This document shows positions 1-7,332 of a stretch of DNA of 64,000 bases, piece after piece. The position numbers and the translations under genes are program-made. The notes beneath the pieces were generated by a model that was given only the letters and a program-made list of their open reading frames with translations, ran no database searches and was not told where the DNA came from. This DNA comes from DASSUW01 sp963844405. GTDB lineage: Bacteria > Actinomycetota > Thermoleophilia > Solirubrobacterales > Solirubrobacteraceae. The stretch spans positions 1 to 64,000 of the forward strand of contig CAWJNZ010000009.1 in the NCBI GenBank assembly GCA_963844405.1. Reading direction: 5' to 3'. How positions within the stretch are numbered: position 1 is the first letter of the stretch; each line of letters starts with the position of its first letter.

Positions 1-1
1 C

Positions 2-223
2 AACAGCCTACGCGCGAGCGCAACGCCGCTGTCCCTCGAGGATGCGGTAGCGCAGGGGCTTATCGAATATTGCGCGTTCCCGGTCGAGTTGAAACACAAG
101 TATCAGGCTTACACAGAGGCCGATTTGCGAAACTTGCGGGCAAGTGGTTGTGACGTCACCTTCCAGCCAGTAGAGCAGGCGACGGCAAGCTACGTGCGTT
201 GGCTGCTTGCCCAGACGCCTTGA
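2..223 (+). CDS. hldD: ADP-L-glycero-D-manno-heptose 6-epimerase, C-terminal end (5' truncated by window)
   Basis: An open frame enters from the left edge and gives 73 residues ending ...SYVRWLLAQTP. The segment EYCAFPVELKHKYQAYTEADL followed by LRASGCDVTFQPVEQ matches the known end of HldD/RfaD (pattern FP..LK.KYQ.(F/Y)T.ADL..LR..G), the SDR-family epimerase that makes the heptose donor for lipopolysaccharide inner core. The stop codon overlaps the ATG of the next gene (ATGA), so the two are translationally coupled, which fits a heptose pathway operon. LPS heptose synthesis is a Gram-negative trait and does not suit the actinobacterial remainder of the window. Confidence 0.85.
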   Translation, partial: NSLRASATPLSLEDAVAQGLIEYCAFPVELKHKYQAYTEADLRNLRASGCDVTFQPVEQATASYVRWLLAQTP

Positions 224-1323
224 TGCTCGGCAAGACGAACCGGCGGCGTGCTGCGTTTCTCGATCGAGATGGCGTCATCAATTTCGACCGTGGTTATGTC
301 TACCGCCGCGAGGACTTCGAGTTCGTACCCGGTGTGCTCAAAGGAGCCCGTGAGTTGTCCGAACTCGGCTACTTGCTCGTCGTCGCTACCAATCAGTCTG
401 GAATTGGCCGAGGGCTATACACCACAGGCGATTTCGATACTCTAACTGCGTGGATGAAGGCAGAGTTCCTCGCCGCTAAGGCCCCATTGTCCGGCGTCTA
501 TTTTTGCCCTCATCACCCCAGCGAAGGTTTGGGCCCGTATCGGTGCTCCTGCGATTGCCGCAAGCCTGCACCTGGAATGCTAACGGCCGCCGCCAGAGAT
601 CTGAACCTTGACCTTTCCGCTTCAATCATGTTTGGGGATAGTGTGTCTGATCTCCACGCGGCACAGGCTGCCGGCGTCGCACTGCGCGTTTTGCTGGGCA
701 CCGATGGCCGCGACGTGCCGCCGATGCCGCCCGTGCCAGGTTTAGCGAGCGCCGCATTCAGGCGCCTCGATGATGCACTGATGGACCCGGCGCTGCGCTC
801 AAAGCTTATTAGCACCGAACACAATCATCGGATGAAGCTTCCCGCACCGCAGTTCGAGTCCAAGATTGTCGCCAGCGATTCACTTGCACAGCGCGTTCAA
901 GTCTTGGGTAGGCCGCTTGTTTTCACGAACGGCGTTTTTGACATCCTGCATCGCGGCCACGTCACCTATTTGGCGCAGGCGAGAGCGCTCGGTGCATCGC
1001 TGGTGATTGCCGTCAACAGCGACCGGTCTGCCCAATCATTGGGTAAAGGGCCGGACCGTCCGCTCAACAGCCAGGCAGATCGTGCAGCGTTACTTGCCGC
1101 GCTCGAAGCCGTGACCCTTGTAACGATCTTTGACGAATCTGTGCCGCTGGTGCCGTTGGAGATCATTCGTCCGGACATCTACGTTAAGGGTGGCGACTAC
1201 GACATGAACGTGATCCCCGAAGCCGCGCTTGTCGCCCGCTGGGGCGGCAAGGCCATCGCGATCGCGTTTGAGCACGAACGCTCTACGACTTTGTTTCTCT
1301 CTCGCGTTCGCGACCCGCGCTAG
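223..1323 (+). CDS. Fused heptose-bisphosphate phosphatase / heptose-1-phosphate adenylyltransferase
   Basis: A protein of 366 residues made of two heptose enzymes. Residues ~8-180 are a HAD phosphatase like GmhB, with the nucleophile motif FLDRDGVIN, the TNQSG motif, the zinc-ligand series CPHH...CSCDCRKP, and GDSVSD as the acidic motif. Residues ~225-366 are the cytidylyltransferase-like domain of HldE/RfaE2: VFTNGVFDILHRGH contains the nucleotide-binding HxGH, followed by NSDRS and the distal KGGDYD. The expected roles are removal of the 7-phosphate and activation of heptose-1-phosphate with ATP, the steps before HldD. ATG 223 was chosen because it overlaps the hldD stop; a TTG at 199 would add eight residues. 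HldE proteins usually fuse kinase and adenylyltransferase, so this phosphatase-adenylyltransferase order is a less common arrangement. Confidence 0.88.
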   Translation: MLGKTNRRRAAFLDRDGVINFDRGYVYRREDFEFVPGVLKGARELSELGYLLVVATNQSGIGRGLYTTGDFDTLTAWMKAEFLAAKAPLSGVYFCPHHPSEGLGPYRCSCDCRKPAPGMLTAAARDLNLDLSASIMFGDSVSDLHAAQAAGVALRVLLGTDGRDVPPMPPVPGLASAAFRRLDDALMDPALRSKLISTEHNHRMKLPAPQFESKIVASDSLAQRVQVLGRPLVFTNGVFDILHRGHVTYLAQARALGASLVIAVNSDRSAQSLGKGPDRPLNSQADRAALLAALEAVTLVTIFDESVPLVPLEIIRPDIYVKGGDYDMNVIPEAALVARWGGKAIAIAFEHERSTTLFLSRVRDPR

Positions 1324-1334
1324 CGGGAGTTGCC

Positions 1335-2884
1335 TTGCGTCCTCCGAGACGATTGTCGGCACGCGCCTTTTGGGGCCTCGCGAGTTGGGCGTTGCCGCTG
1401 GGTGTGGTCTTCGTCGTTTCGCCGAAGCTCCTGCACCTGCTGGGCGCGGATCGATTCGGCGTGCTGATGATCGTGCTCGTGACGCCGCTCATAGCCAGCC
1501 AGCTCGATTTCGGCATCACTTCGGCGGCGGTACGGCGGCTCGCCGGGCGCCTAAGCGTCGGGCGCATAGACGCTGGAACCGAGCTGTTTACTCTGTCTAT
1601 CGCCCTGTTGATCACTGGCTTGGCCTTGGGTGCCGTTGTCTGGGCTGCAGCACGCCCGCTAAGTGCGGGCCTTGGCTTTGACGAAACACTTGGGCCGTCG
1701 CAGGCACTACATCTGGTCCAGGCATGCGCCGTTTGGCTTGCGATGAGTCTGGCTACGTTGACACCGGGCATCGTGGCACGGGGAGCGCAGGCTTTGATTC
1801 TTATCTCGATCGTGCAGACAGCAACCACACTGATGCTGTGGCTCGGTGCGTGGATGCTGTTGCGACAGGGCGCGCTGCTGGTCAGCATCGTCGGGTTGGG
1901 TCTCGCAATTACGATCTTCGCTGGAAGCGCGACAATGGTGGCGCTGCGTCACCTGATCGACTGGAGCGGTCCGATGCGCTTCGCACCCCAGCTGATATCC
2001 AAGGACGCACAATTTTCCGCCGGTATGTTCGCCGCGCAATTGGCAGGCACGCTGGTCAACCAGGGCGATCGCATGCTGGTCGCTGCGGTCGGCTCGCCGG
2101 CGATGGCAGGCCTGTACGCGTTATGCGTCAACATCGCGAACAAGTCTGTTGCAGCGGTCGTCGCCATCACCTCGTTCGTGTTTCCGCATGTCGCCGGCCT
2201 GCAGTTCGACTGGACAAGATGCGGCGACGGGCGGTCTCGTGCATGCGCTGGACCGAGCGGTCGCCGTATTGCTCGTTCCGGTGTTGGTGCCGGGGCTACT
2301 GCTGGCGGCGATCTTTCTAAATTTGTGGCTCGGCGACTTCGCTACACCGCAACTGGCCGCCACTTTCCGAATTCTGCTGATCGCGTTTGCCATCCTCGCC
2401 TTTGCGATCCCGATCAGTAACGTATTCGTTGCCGGCGGCAAGTCGGGGATGTCTGCCCGCTACGCTTGGCTCACGGCCGGCGTCGTGCTCTGCACAATGT
2501 ACTTCGCAGTGCCACGGTTCGGGTTGGTCGGAGCTGCCGGAGCGATGCTCCTCGGCTATTCGACGTCGCTTCTGTTCGCAGCCAACGCGCGGCGCGCGCT
2601 GGGGATACCACCGGCCGAGCATCGGGTTCGATTCTGGCTCAGGGCTTGCACTCGGCTGCGCTGCGCAATGGGCGCTGATCGCAGCACTCGGTCCGCGCGT
2701 TGCCGGCTGGCTCGGGCTACTCGCTCTCGGCGCGGCCGCGTGGGCTAGCTTTTATCTAGTGCGGGCTATCGTCGCCACGCTGTCGCCAGAGGAGAAACAG
2801 TTGCTCCAGCGGCTGTCCTCCGCTACCGAGCTGTGGACGAAGCGCGGGGCAACACGTAGGCGCGACCGCAACTCACCGCGCTGA
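1335..2884 (+). pseudogene. Polysaccharide/lipopolysaccharide flippase (Wzx-like), interrupted by two frameshifts
   Basis: Three consecutive open frames together encode a hydrophobic membrane protein with many transmembrane segments, of the oligosaccharide flippase (MOP/Wzx) type. It begins at TTG 1335, 11 bases after the previous stop, with a GGGAG ribosome site. Frame one runs to about 2205 (...ITSFVFPHVAGLQ), frame two continues from there (GGLVHALDRAVAVLLVP...) to about 2645, and frame three finishes (WALIAALGPRVAGWLG...) at the TGA at 2882-2884. Each break needs a single-base indel. Its role would be export of lipid-linked sugar units across the inner membrane. Similar indels occur across the whole window, so sequencing error is as likely as true decay. 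Confidence 0.7.
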
Positions 2885-2887
2885 GCG

Positions 2888-3150
2888 ATGGGCATACTCG
2901 AGCGCCTGAAGAACACCGCACGCGAAGCGCTGAGATTTGCTTCGAACTCCGCGACACCTTCGCTCGACGCGCTTCTGCAACTTGAGTTGTCAAAAGAACT
3001 GGCGCGATTGCAGGCGGAGATGCGCACATCCATGCCGGAGAACCCGGCCGCGTACGGATTCAAGGTCTATTCGCAGGCGGATGAGGACGGCATTGTCGAG
3101 AACATCACCCAGCGCATCGGTATCGATCGTGGCAGTTTTATAGAGATTGA
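2888..3150 (+). CDS. FkbM-family methyltransferase, N-terminal fragment cut at a sequence junction
   Basis: The ATG lies 3 bases after the flippase stop. About 88 residues are recognisable: a helical lead (MGILERLKNTAREALRF...) and then KVYSQADEDGIVENITQRIG...GSFIEI, which is the standard opening of FkbM/SAM methyltransferases of polysaccharide clusters (YSQ.DEDGI...I...GxFVEIGxGdG). The homology ends abruptly at FIEI, exactly before the expected glycine-rich SAM loop. Reading on into the neighbouring high-GC DNA gives only unrelated residues. The gene is therefore an amino-terminal remnant joined to foreign DNA. Confidence 0.75.
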
Positions 3151-3208
3151 GGCAGACCCGCAACCGCGAACGAGTAAGTGTCCGCCTGCTGGCCATTGCC
3201 AATTGCTG
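3149..3208. other. Junction between two unrelated sequences (probable chimeric join)
   Basis: Left of this interval the FkbM methyltransferase (+ strand) is cut inside its SAM-binding region. Right of it a trypsin/NUC nuclease gene (- strand) is cut just after DRWF, inside its nuclease domain. Base composition and codon use change here from moderate GC to very high GC, and gene content changes from LPS heptose genes to actinobacterial genes. About 59 bases between the last recognisable codons match neither gene. No integrase, tRNA or repeat marks a natural insertion. An assembly or scaffolding chimera is the simplest reading. Confidence 0.8.
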
Positions 3209-4704
3209 AACCAGCGGTCGTCCTCGCGCGTCAGGCGGCGGGTCAGCTTGCCGTCGATGTTCACGGCGGTGAAGTAGGCGAGCCGCCGCTGCGCGTTCAT
3301 GACGACGCTGAAGTTGTGGTAGGTCAGCACGTTGCGCGGCGAGGGCCCGCTCGTGCGCGAGGCGGCCTGCGCCCTCTGCGCCGGCGACAGCCGCGGCAGC
3401 GGCACGCTGCGCGCGCCGAGGAACCGCGGGTCGTAGCCGCGGCGTGTCGCGTAGTTGGGGTCGATCGTGATCGCCTCGGACGCGTCGTCGCCCGGCTCCG
3501 GTTCCGGCTCCTCCGGTTCCGGTCGCTCCGGCTCCGGCTCCGTCGGCTCAGTCCTCGTCGGCGCCTCGACCGTGGCGGTCAGGGCGTCCGGCGCGATCCG
3601 GACCGTGATCTCGACCGGGATCGTCAGCCGCGCCTCGGAGACGCCGACGGCGAGCGCCGGCGCCGGCTGTTGCGGCGCGTCGCCATGGCCGTTCGTCTTG
3701 CCCGCTTGCGCAGGCGCCGTCTGCGTGACGAGGCGGATGCTCTCGCTGCCGATCTGGTCGACGAGGCTGCGGCGCGCGCCGGAGAGCCGGGCGCCGCGCA
3801 CGAAGCTCACGATCTGGGAGATGCGGACGCCCTCGTTGATGAACCGCCCGCCGCCGCGCGGGACGGCGGCGTGGTGCAGGCCGACGACCTGCCACTGGTC
3901 GTTGAACACCGGCGATCCCGACGAGCCCGGCTCGGTGTCGGTCTCGTAGTGGAGGAACCGCGGCAGCAGGTCGACGACCTGGTTCTCGCGCAGCGCCACC
4001 TGCTTCGGCAGCCCGGACGGGTGCTGGATGATCGTCACGTACTCGCCGACGATCACCTTGCCCTGGGCCTCGACGAGGCGGTTGAAGCCGAACTGCGCCA
4101 GCTGGGGCGAGCGGGCGACGGCGACCAGCGCGAAGTCGAGCTCCTCGTCGGCGAGGAAGAAGGTCGCCGGGTCGAGGCCGAACACGCGCGGCGTCATGAG
4201 CTGTCCCGCGGCGTCCTCCTGGAAGTCGAACTCCACGCGGCTCGTGCGGGCGATGGCGGCGTCCGGCAGCACGTGATGGTTGGTCAGCAACAGCGCCGGT
4301 GAGACCATCGAGCCGGTGCCGAAGCCGAGCCGCCGGTTCTCGTCGCGGATGTTCACGCGCGCGACGGCGCGGCCGGCGGCGAGCCCGAGCTCGAGGTACC
4401 GGAAGTCGACGAAGTCCTTGGTGTTGATGATCTTCTCGAGGATCTCCCCGGCCGCCTCGGGTGCCTCGGCGGCCTCGATCAGCGCTTGCGACTCGTCGAT
4501 CTCGCGGAGCTTCGTCGCGGCGGCCTCGGTCGCCTGGCCGGCGTAGTACTCGCGCAGTCGATCCAGCCGCTTGAGCACCCGCTCGGGGGTGTCGGCGGCG
4601 ATGCCGGCGGCGCGGTTGCGCTCCCGCTCCTCGGCGCGCTCGGCAACGCGCTGCTCCGCCGCCTGTTGCTGTTCCGTCTGCTGTACGGGGACTTCGGTCG
4701 CCAT
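3206..4704 (-). CDS. Trypsin-like serine protease with C-terminal DNA/RNA non-specific endonuclease domain, 3' truncated
   Basis: Starts at ATG 4704 with a charged, Gln/Glu/Ala-rich helical lead (~residues 1-125). A trypsin-like domain follows (~130-310): the TNHHVL histidine, an aspartate in ELDFALVAV, and the nucleophile in EPGSSGSPVF, so the triad is complete. After a Pro/Glu-rich linker (PEPERPEPEEPEPEPGDD) comes the opening of a NUC1-type endonuclease: YHNFSVVMNAQRRLAYFTA, then NIDG, matching the start of that fold before its DRGH metal site. The gene is cut at the 3149-3208 junction, so the catalytic half of the nuclease is missing. No signal peptide is visible. It is divergent from the cyclic-nucleotide-binding gene 95 bases away. 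Proteins pairing a trypsin domain with NUC1 are known in bacteria, but their role is unclear. Confidence 0.8.
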
Positions 4705-4798
4705 CTGCCGACTCTACCGGCGGAGGCCGCACCGGTGGGGAAATCTCACCGGGCCGCCCTTGCCCACGGCTGCGGCACCGGCATAGAGTCGCCACGCG

Positions 4799-6709
4799 AT
4801 GGACGCCTCGGCCCTCGAGCGGCAGCTCGCGATCCGCATCGTTCCCTTCGTGCCCGGCCACCGTCCGGGGCACGAGGCGGCACATCCGGGGCTGGGCTCG
4901 AGCGAGGAGGTGGCGGTCATCCTCGGCGACGGGGGCGAGGACTCCGCCTGCATCCTCTACACGCTGCCCGGCGCCGGGCAGCCGGGCGTCACCGTCGAGG
5001 CCACGCTGTCGCTGCACGGGCCGGACGAGCCGCTGCCGGGATGGGACCGCCGCGAGATCGTGCCCGAGCGGATCGGCGACGAGCGCTTCGTGTTCGTGCT
5101 GCATCCGGCGCGCGAGCTCGGCGACGAGCTGTTCACGTTCGAGCAGCGCTACTCGCGGCAGGTCGACGTCCGCCTCCAGGCGTGCTGGCAGGGCGTGCCC
5201 GTCGCCTCCGCGCAGACCGGCGTGCTGGTCTGCGACCTGCGCCGCAGCGGATCGCTCTACCAGCGCCTGATCGACGACGTCGTGGTCCCGGACACGGCGC
5301 GCCAGGCCGCCCGCGCCGGCGTCGAGAACCCGGGGCCCGCCTACCACCCGTGGTATCCGGTGCTCCTCATCGGCTCCGAGAAGGCGGCGCTCTATATGCG
5401 CGCGCTGATCGCCGACATCACCGGCGACGGGCAGCACCTCAGCGACCCGGGCTGGCTCCTGCGGGTCGGCCTCAACCTCGAGTTCCTGACCTTCCTCGGC
5501 ATCAGCGAGGCGGTCGAGGACGAGCTGCTCTCGCCCGCGGAGCGAGCGGCGTTCGAGGGCTCGGAAGAGCTGGCGGAGATCCGCTCGCGCGTCGACGGCC
5601 GGGCGTGGCGGGAGGTGTGGAGACTGCGCGAGATCGCCTTCGCGCGGCGCGGGCTGCCGCGGACGGGCCCGGTCGCCGCCGCCAACCTGCTCGCCAAGAA
5701 GCGGGCGACGCTGCGCTTCCTCGACGTCCACCACGCCGACCTCCGGCACGCGATCGAGCTCGCGGGCCGCAACCACCACAACGCCCAGGAGACGTGGCAG
5801 CGCGTCTTCCGCGACGCCGAGCGCGCGGTCCTCTCGCGCACGCCCGCGGCGTTCCCGGAGCTCGCCTTCCTGAACGAGCAGATGCGCCAGTTCCTGCTGT
5901 GGCATCGCCGCGGCCGCTTCGAGCTCGGCCGCACGTTCCGCCTCCCGCGCCCGATCAGCACGCTGGTCGCCGACCAGGACGGGCTCTTCGGATTCGCATG
6001 CACGCAGTACCGGGCGTCGATGAACGAGGTGGCCGAGTGGGCGAAGCAGCACGGCCTGATGGACCACACCGGCCTCGAGTGCGTGTCGCGCCAGGTGAGC
6101 CTGCTCGAGGCGCGCGTCAACCAGCCCGACCGGGTCGACGTCCTGCAGCGGAGTGACGGGTACGGCCCCGACCTCGACGTCCCGGCGGAGCTCCCCGCGG
6201 CGTTCCAGCGGCCGGCGGCCGAGATCGAGAGCCTGCTCGCCGACGTGCCGCTGTTCGCGCTGCTCGGCGCCGACGAGGTGCACACGCTGGCCCGCACGGC
6301 GCGGCCGCTCACGCTCGGGCCGACCGAGCGGATGGTCGTCCAGGACCAGGAGGGCGGCTCGCTGTTCATCGTGGCCGAGGGCGAGGTCGAGGTCGTGGTG
6401 CGCCGCGAGGGCGGCGAGGATCTGATCGTCGACATCATGGGCAAGGGCGAGGTCGTCGGCGAGATGTCGCTGCTCACCGGGCAGCCGCGCAGCGCCACCG
6501 TGCGGGCGCTCGAGGGCGCCGTCGCCTACGAGATCGGCGCCCGCCAGTACGCGCCCTGCCTGCGACGGCACCCCGAGATCGTGACCGACCTGGCGGCGCT
6601 GATGGCCAAGCGGCTGCAGGAGCGCCGTCGGCGGCTCGACGCCTACGACGCCGAGCGCGCGCGGGTGGCGATCGTCGACCGCATCCGCAGCGCGTTCGCG
6701 ATGCAGTGA
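4799..6709 (+). CDS. Cyclic-nucleotide-binding-domain protein with a long unrecognised N-terminal region
   Basis: A protein of 636 residues. Residues ~465-600 form a CNMP-binding (CAP/Fnr ensemble) domain: VPLFALLGADEVHTLA, then SLFIVAEGEVEVVVRR, GEVVGEMSLLTGQPRSATVRA, in which GE(M)SLLTGQPRSATV is the phosphate-binding cassette. The C-terminal helix LAALMAKRLQERRRRLDAY lacks a helix-turn-helix, so it is probably not a transcription factor. The first ~460 residues are soluble, rich in Arg/Asp/Glu, contain conserved-looking stretches (YHPWYPVLLIGSEKAALYM, RNHHNAQETWQRVF, FACTQYRASMNEVAEWAKQ), and match no family I recognise. It is divergent from the protease-nuclease gene, so the two may share regulation. 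The likely role is a nucleotide- or ligand-gated effector; the function is unknown. Confidence 0.6.
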   Translation: MDASALERQLAIRIVPFVPGHRPGHEAAHPGLGSSEEVAVILGDGGEDSACILYTLPGAGQPGVTVEATLSLHGPDEPLPGWDRREIVPERIGDERFVFVLHPARELGDELFTFEQRYSRQVDVRLQACWQGVPVASAQTGVLVCDLRRSGSLYQRLIDDVVVPDTARQAARAGVENPGPAYHPWYPVLLIGSEKAALYMRALIADITGDGQHLSDPGWLLRVGLNLEFLTFLGISEAVEDELLSPAERAAFEGSEELAEIRSRVDGRAWREVWRLREIAFARRGLPRTGPVAAANLLAKKRATLRFLDVHHADLRHAIELAGRNHHNAQETWQRVFRDAERAVLSRTPAAFPELAFLNEQMRQFLLWHRRGRFELGRTFRLPRPISTLVADQDGLFGFACTQYRASMNEVAEWAKQHGLMDHTGLECVSRQVSLLEARVNQPDRVDVLQRSDGYGPDLDVPAELPAAFQRPAAEIESLLADVPLFALLGADEVHTLARTARPLTLGPTERMVVQDQEGGSLFIVAEGEVEVVVRREGGEDLIVDIMGKGEVVGEMSLLTGQPRSATVRALEGAVAYEIGARQYAPCLRRHPEIVTDLAALMAKRLQERRRRLDAYDAERARVAIVDRIRSAFAMQ

Positions 6710-6728
6710 CCCGGGGGCGCCGTTTCCA

Positions 6729-6757
6729 TTGACATCACGGGGCGTTCTTGGTCAAAT
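6729..6757 (+). promoter_or_regulatory. Predicted promoter of the TetR gene
   Basis: A consensus -35 TTGACA lies at 6729-6734, followed after 17 bases by TCAAAT (6752-6757; 4 of 6 matches to TATAAT). The predicted start of transcription falls within a few bases of the palindrome at 6760-6777 and of the ATG at 6769, implying a very short or absent leader. Confidence 0.5.
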
Positions 6758-6759
6758 GC

Positions 6760-6777
6760 CTTAGTCAGATGACTAAG
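6760..6777. promoter_or_regulatory. Palindromic operator CTTAGTCAGATGACTAAG overlapping the tetR start codon
   Basis: A perfect inverted repeat with 8-base arms (CTTAGTCA / TGACTAAG) separated by GA. It lies immediately downstream of the predicted -10 and contains the ATG at 6769. Its low GC content stands out locally. TetR repressors commonly bind such sites and control their own gene, so this is probably the binding site of the protein encoded here. Confidence 0.65.
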
Positions 6778-7332
6778 ACAGCTCGCGCGACCGCGGAAGA
6801 GGCGCTGCTCGACGCCGCCGAGCGGCTGCTGGTCGACGTCGGGCACGCCGGCATCACGACGCGCCGGCTCGCCGAGCAGGCGGGCGTCAACCACGGGCTG
6901 GTGCACTACTACTTCGGCTCGAACGAGAACCTGCTCGTTCGCGCGCTGGAGCGCTTCACCGAGCGGCTCGTCTCCCGCCAGCGCGAGCTCTACGCCGCAG
7001 ACCTCCCGTTCGCGGAGAAGTGGCGGACGGCGATGCGCTACCTGATGAGCGAGGACGCCACGTACGAGAAGATCTGGCTCGAGCTGCAGGCGCTGGGGTG
7101 GAACGACCAGGCGCTGCGCGAGCGGCTCGTGCAGGTGAACGCCGAGTGGCGCGCGGTGCTCACCGATGCGTTCGCGGCACCGCATCGCGAGCTCGGGCTG
7201 CCGATCCCGCTGGACGCCCTCGTCTCGCTGGTGATGACCTTCAACCTCGGCATCATGGTCGAGCGCCTGGGCGGCGTCGACACCGGCCATGCCGAGCTCC
7301 TGGAGTGGATCGACTCATGGCTGCGAACCTGA
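6769..7332 (+). CDS. TetR/AcrR family transcriptional regulator
   Basis: A protein of 187 residues. The N-terminal TetR DNA-binding domain is clear: AEEALLDAAERLLVDVGHAGITTRRLAEQAGVNHGLVHYYFGSNENLL, with the recognition helix GVNHGLVHYYF. The rest is an all-helical ligand-binding domain. ATG 6769 is preferred over an upstream start at 6748 because it directly precedes the conserved domain and lies inside the operator. The gene overlaps the next by 16 bases, so it probably regulates its own operon with the hydrolase-glycosyltransferase fusion. The ligand is not predictable. Confidence 0.88.
   Translation: MTKTARATAEEALLDAAERLLVDVGHAGITTRRLAEQAGVNHGLVHYYFGSNENLLVRALERFTERLVSRQRELYAADLPFAEKWRTAMRYLMSEDATYEKIWLELQALGWNDQALRERLVQVNAEWRAVLTDAFAAPHRELGLPIPLDALVSLVMTFNLGIMVERLGGVDTGHAELLEWIDSWLRT

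Noticed and set aside
1..3150. LPS gene block as a horizontally acquired island in an actinobacterium
   Set aside because: No mobility gene, tRNA or repeat at the border; two genes are cut at the same point, and LPS heptose enzymes make no sense without the rest of the pathway. A chimera is simpler.
3548..6571. 1007-codon minus-strand frame spanning the protease and the cyclic-nucleotide-binding gene
   Set aside because: It lies antisense to one real gene and out of frame in the other; the low-complexity Arg/Asp/Glu-rich translation has no recognisable fold.
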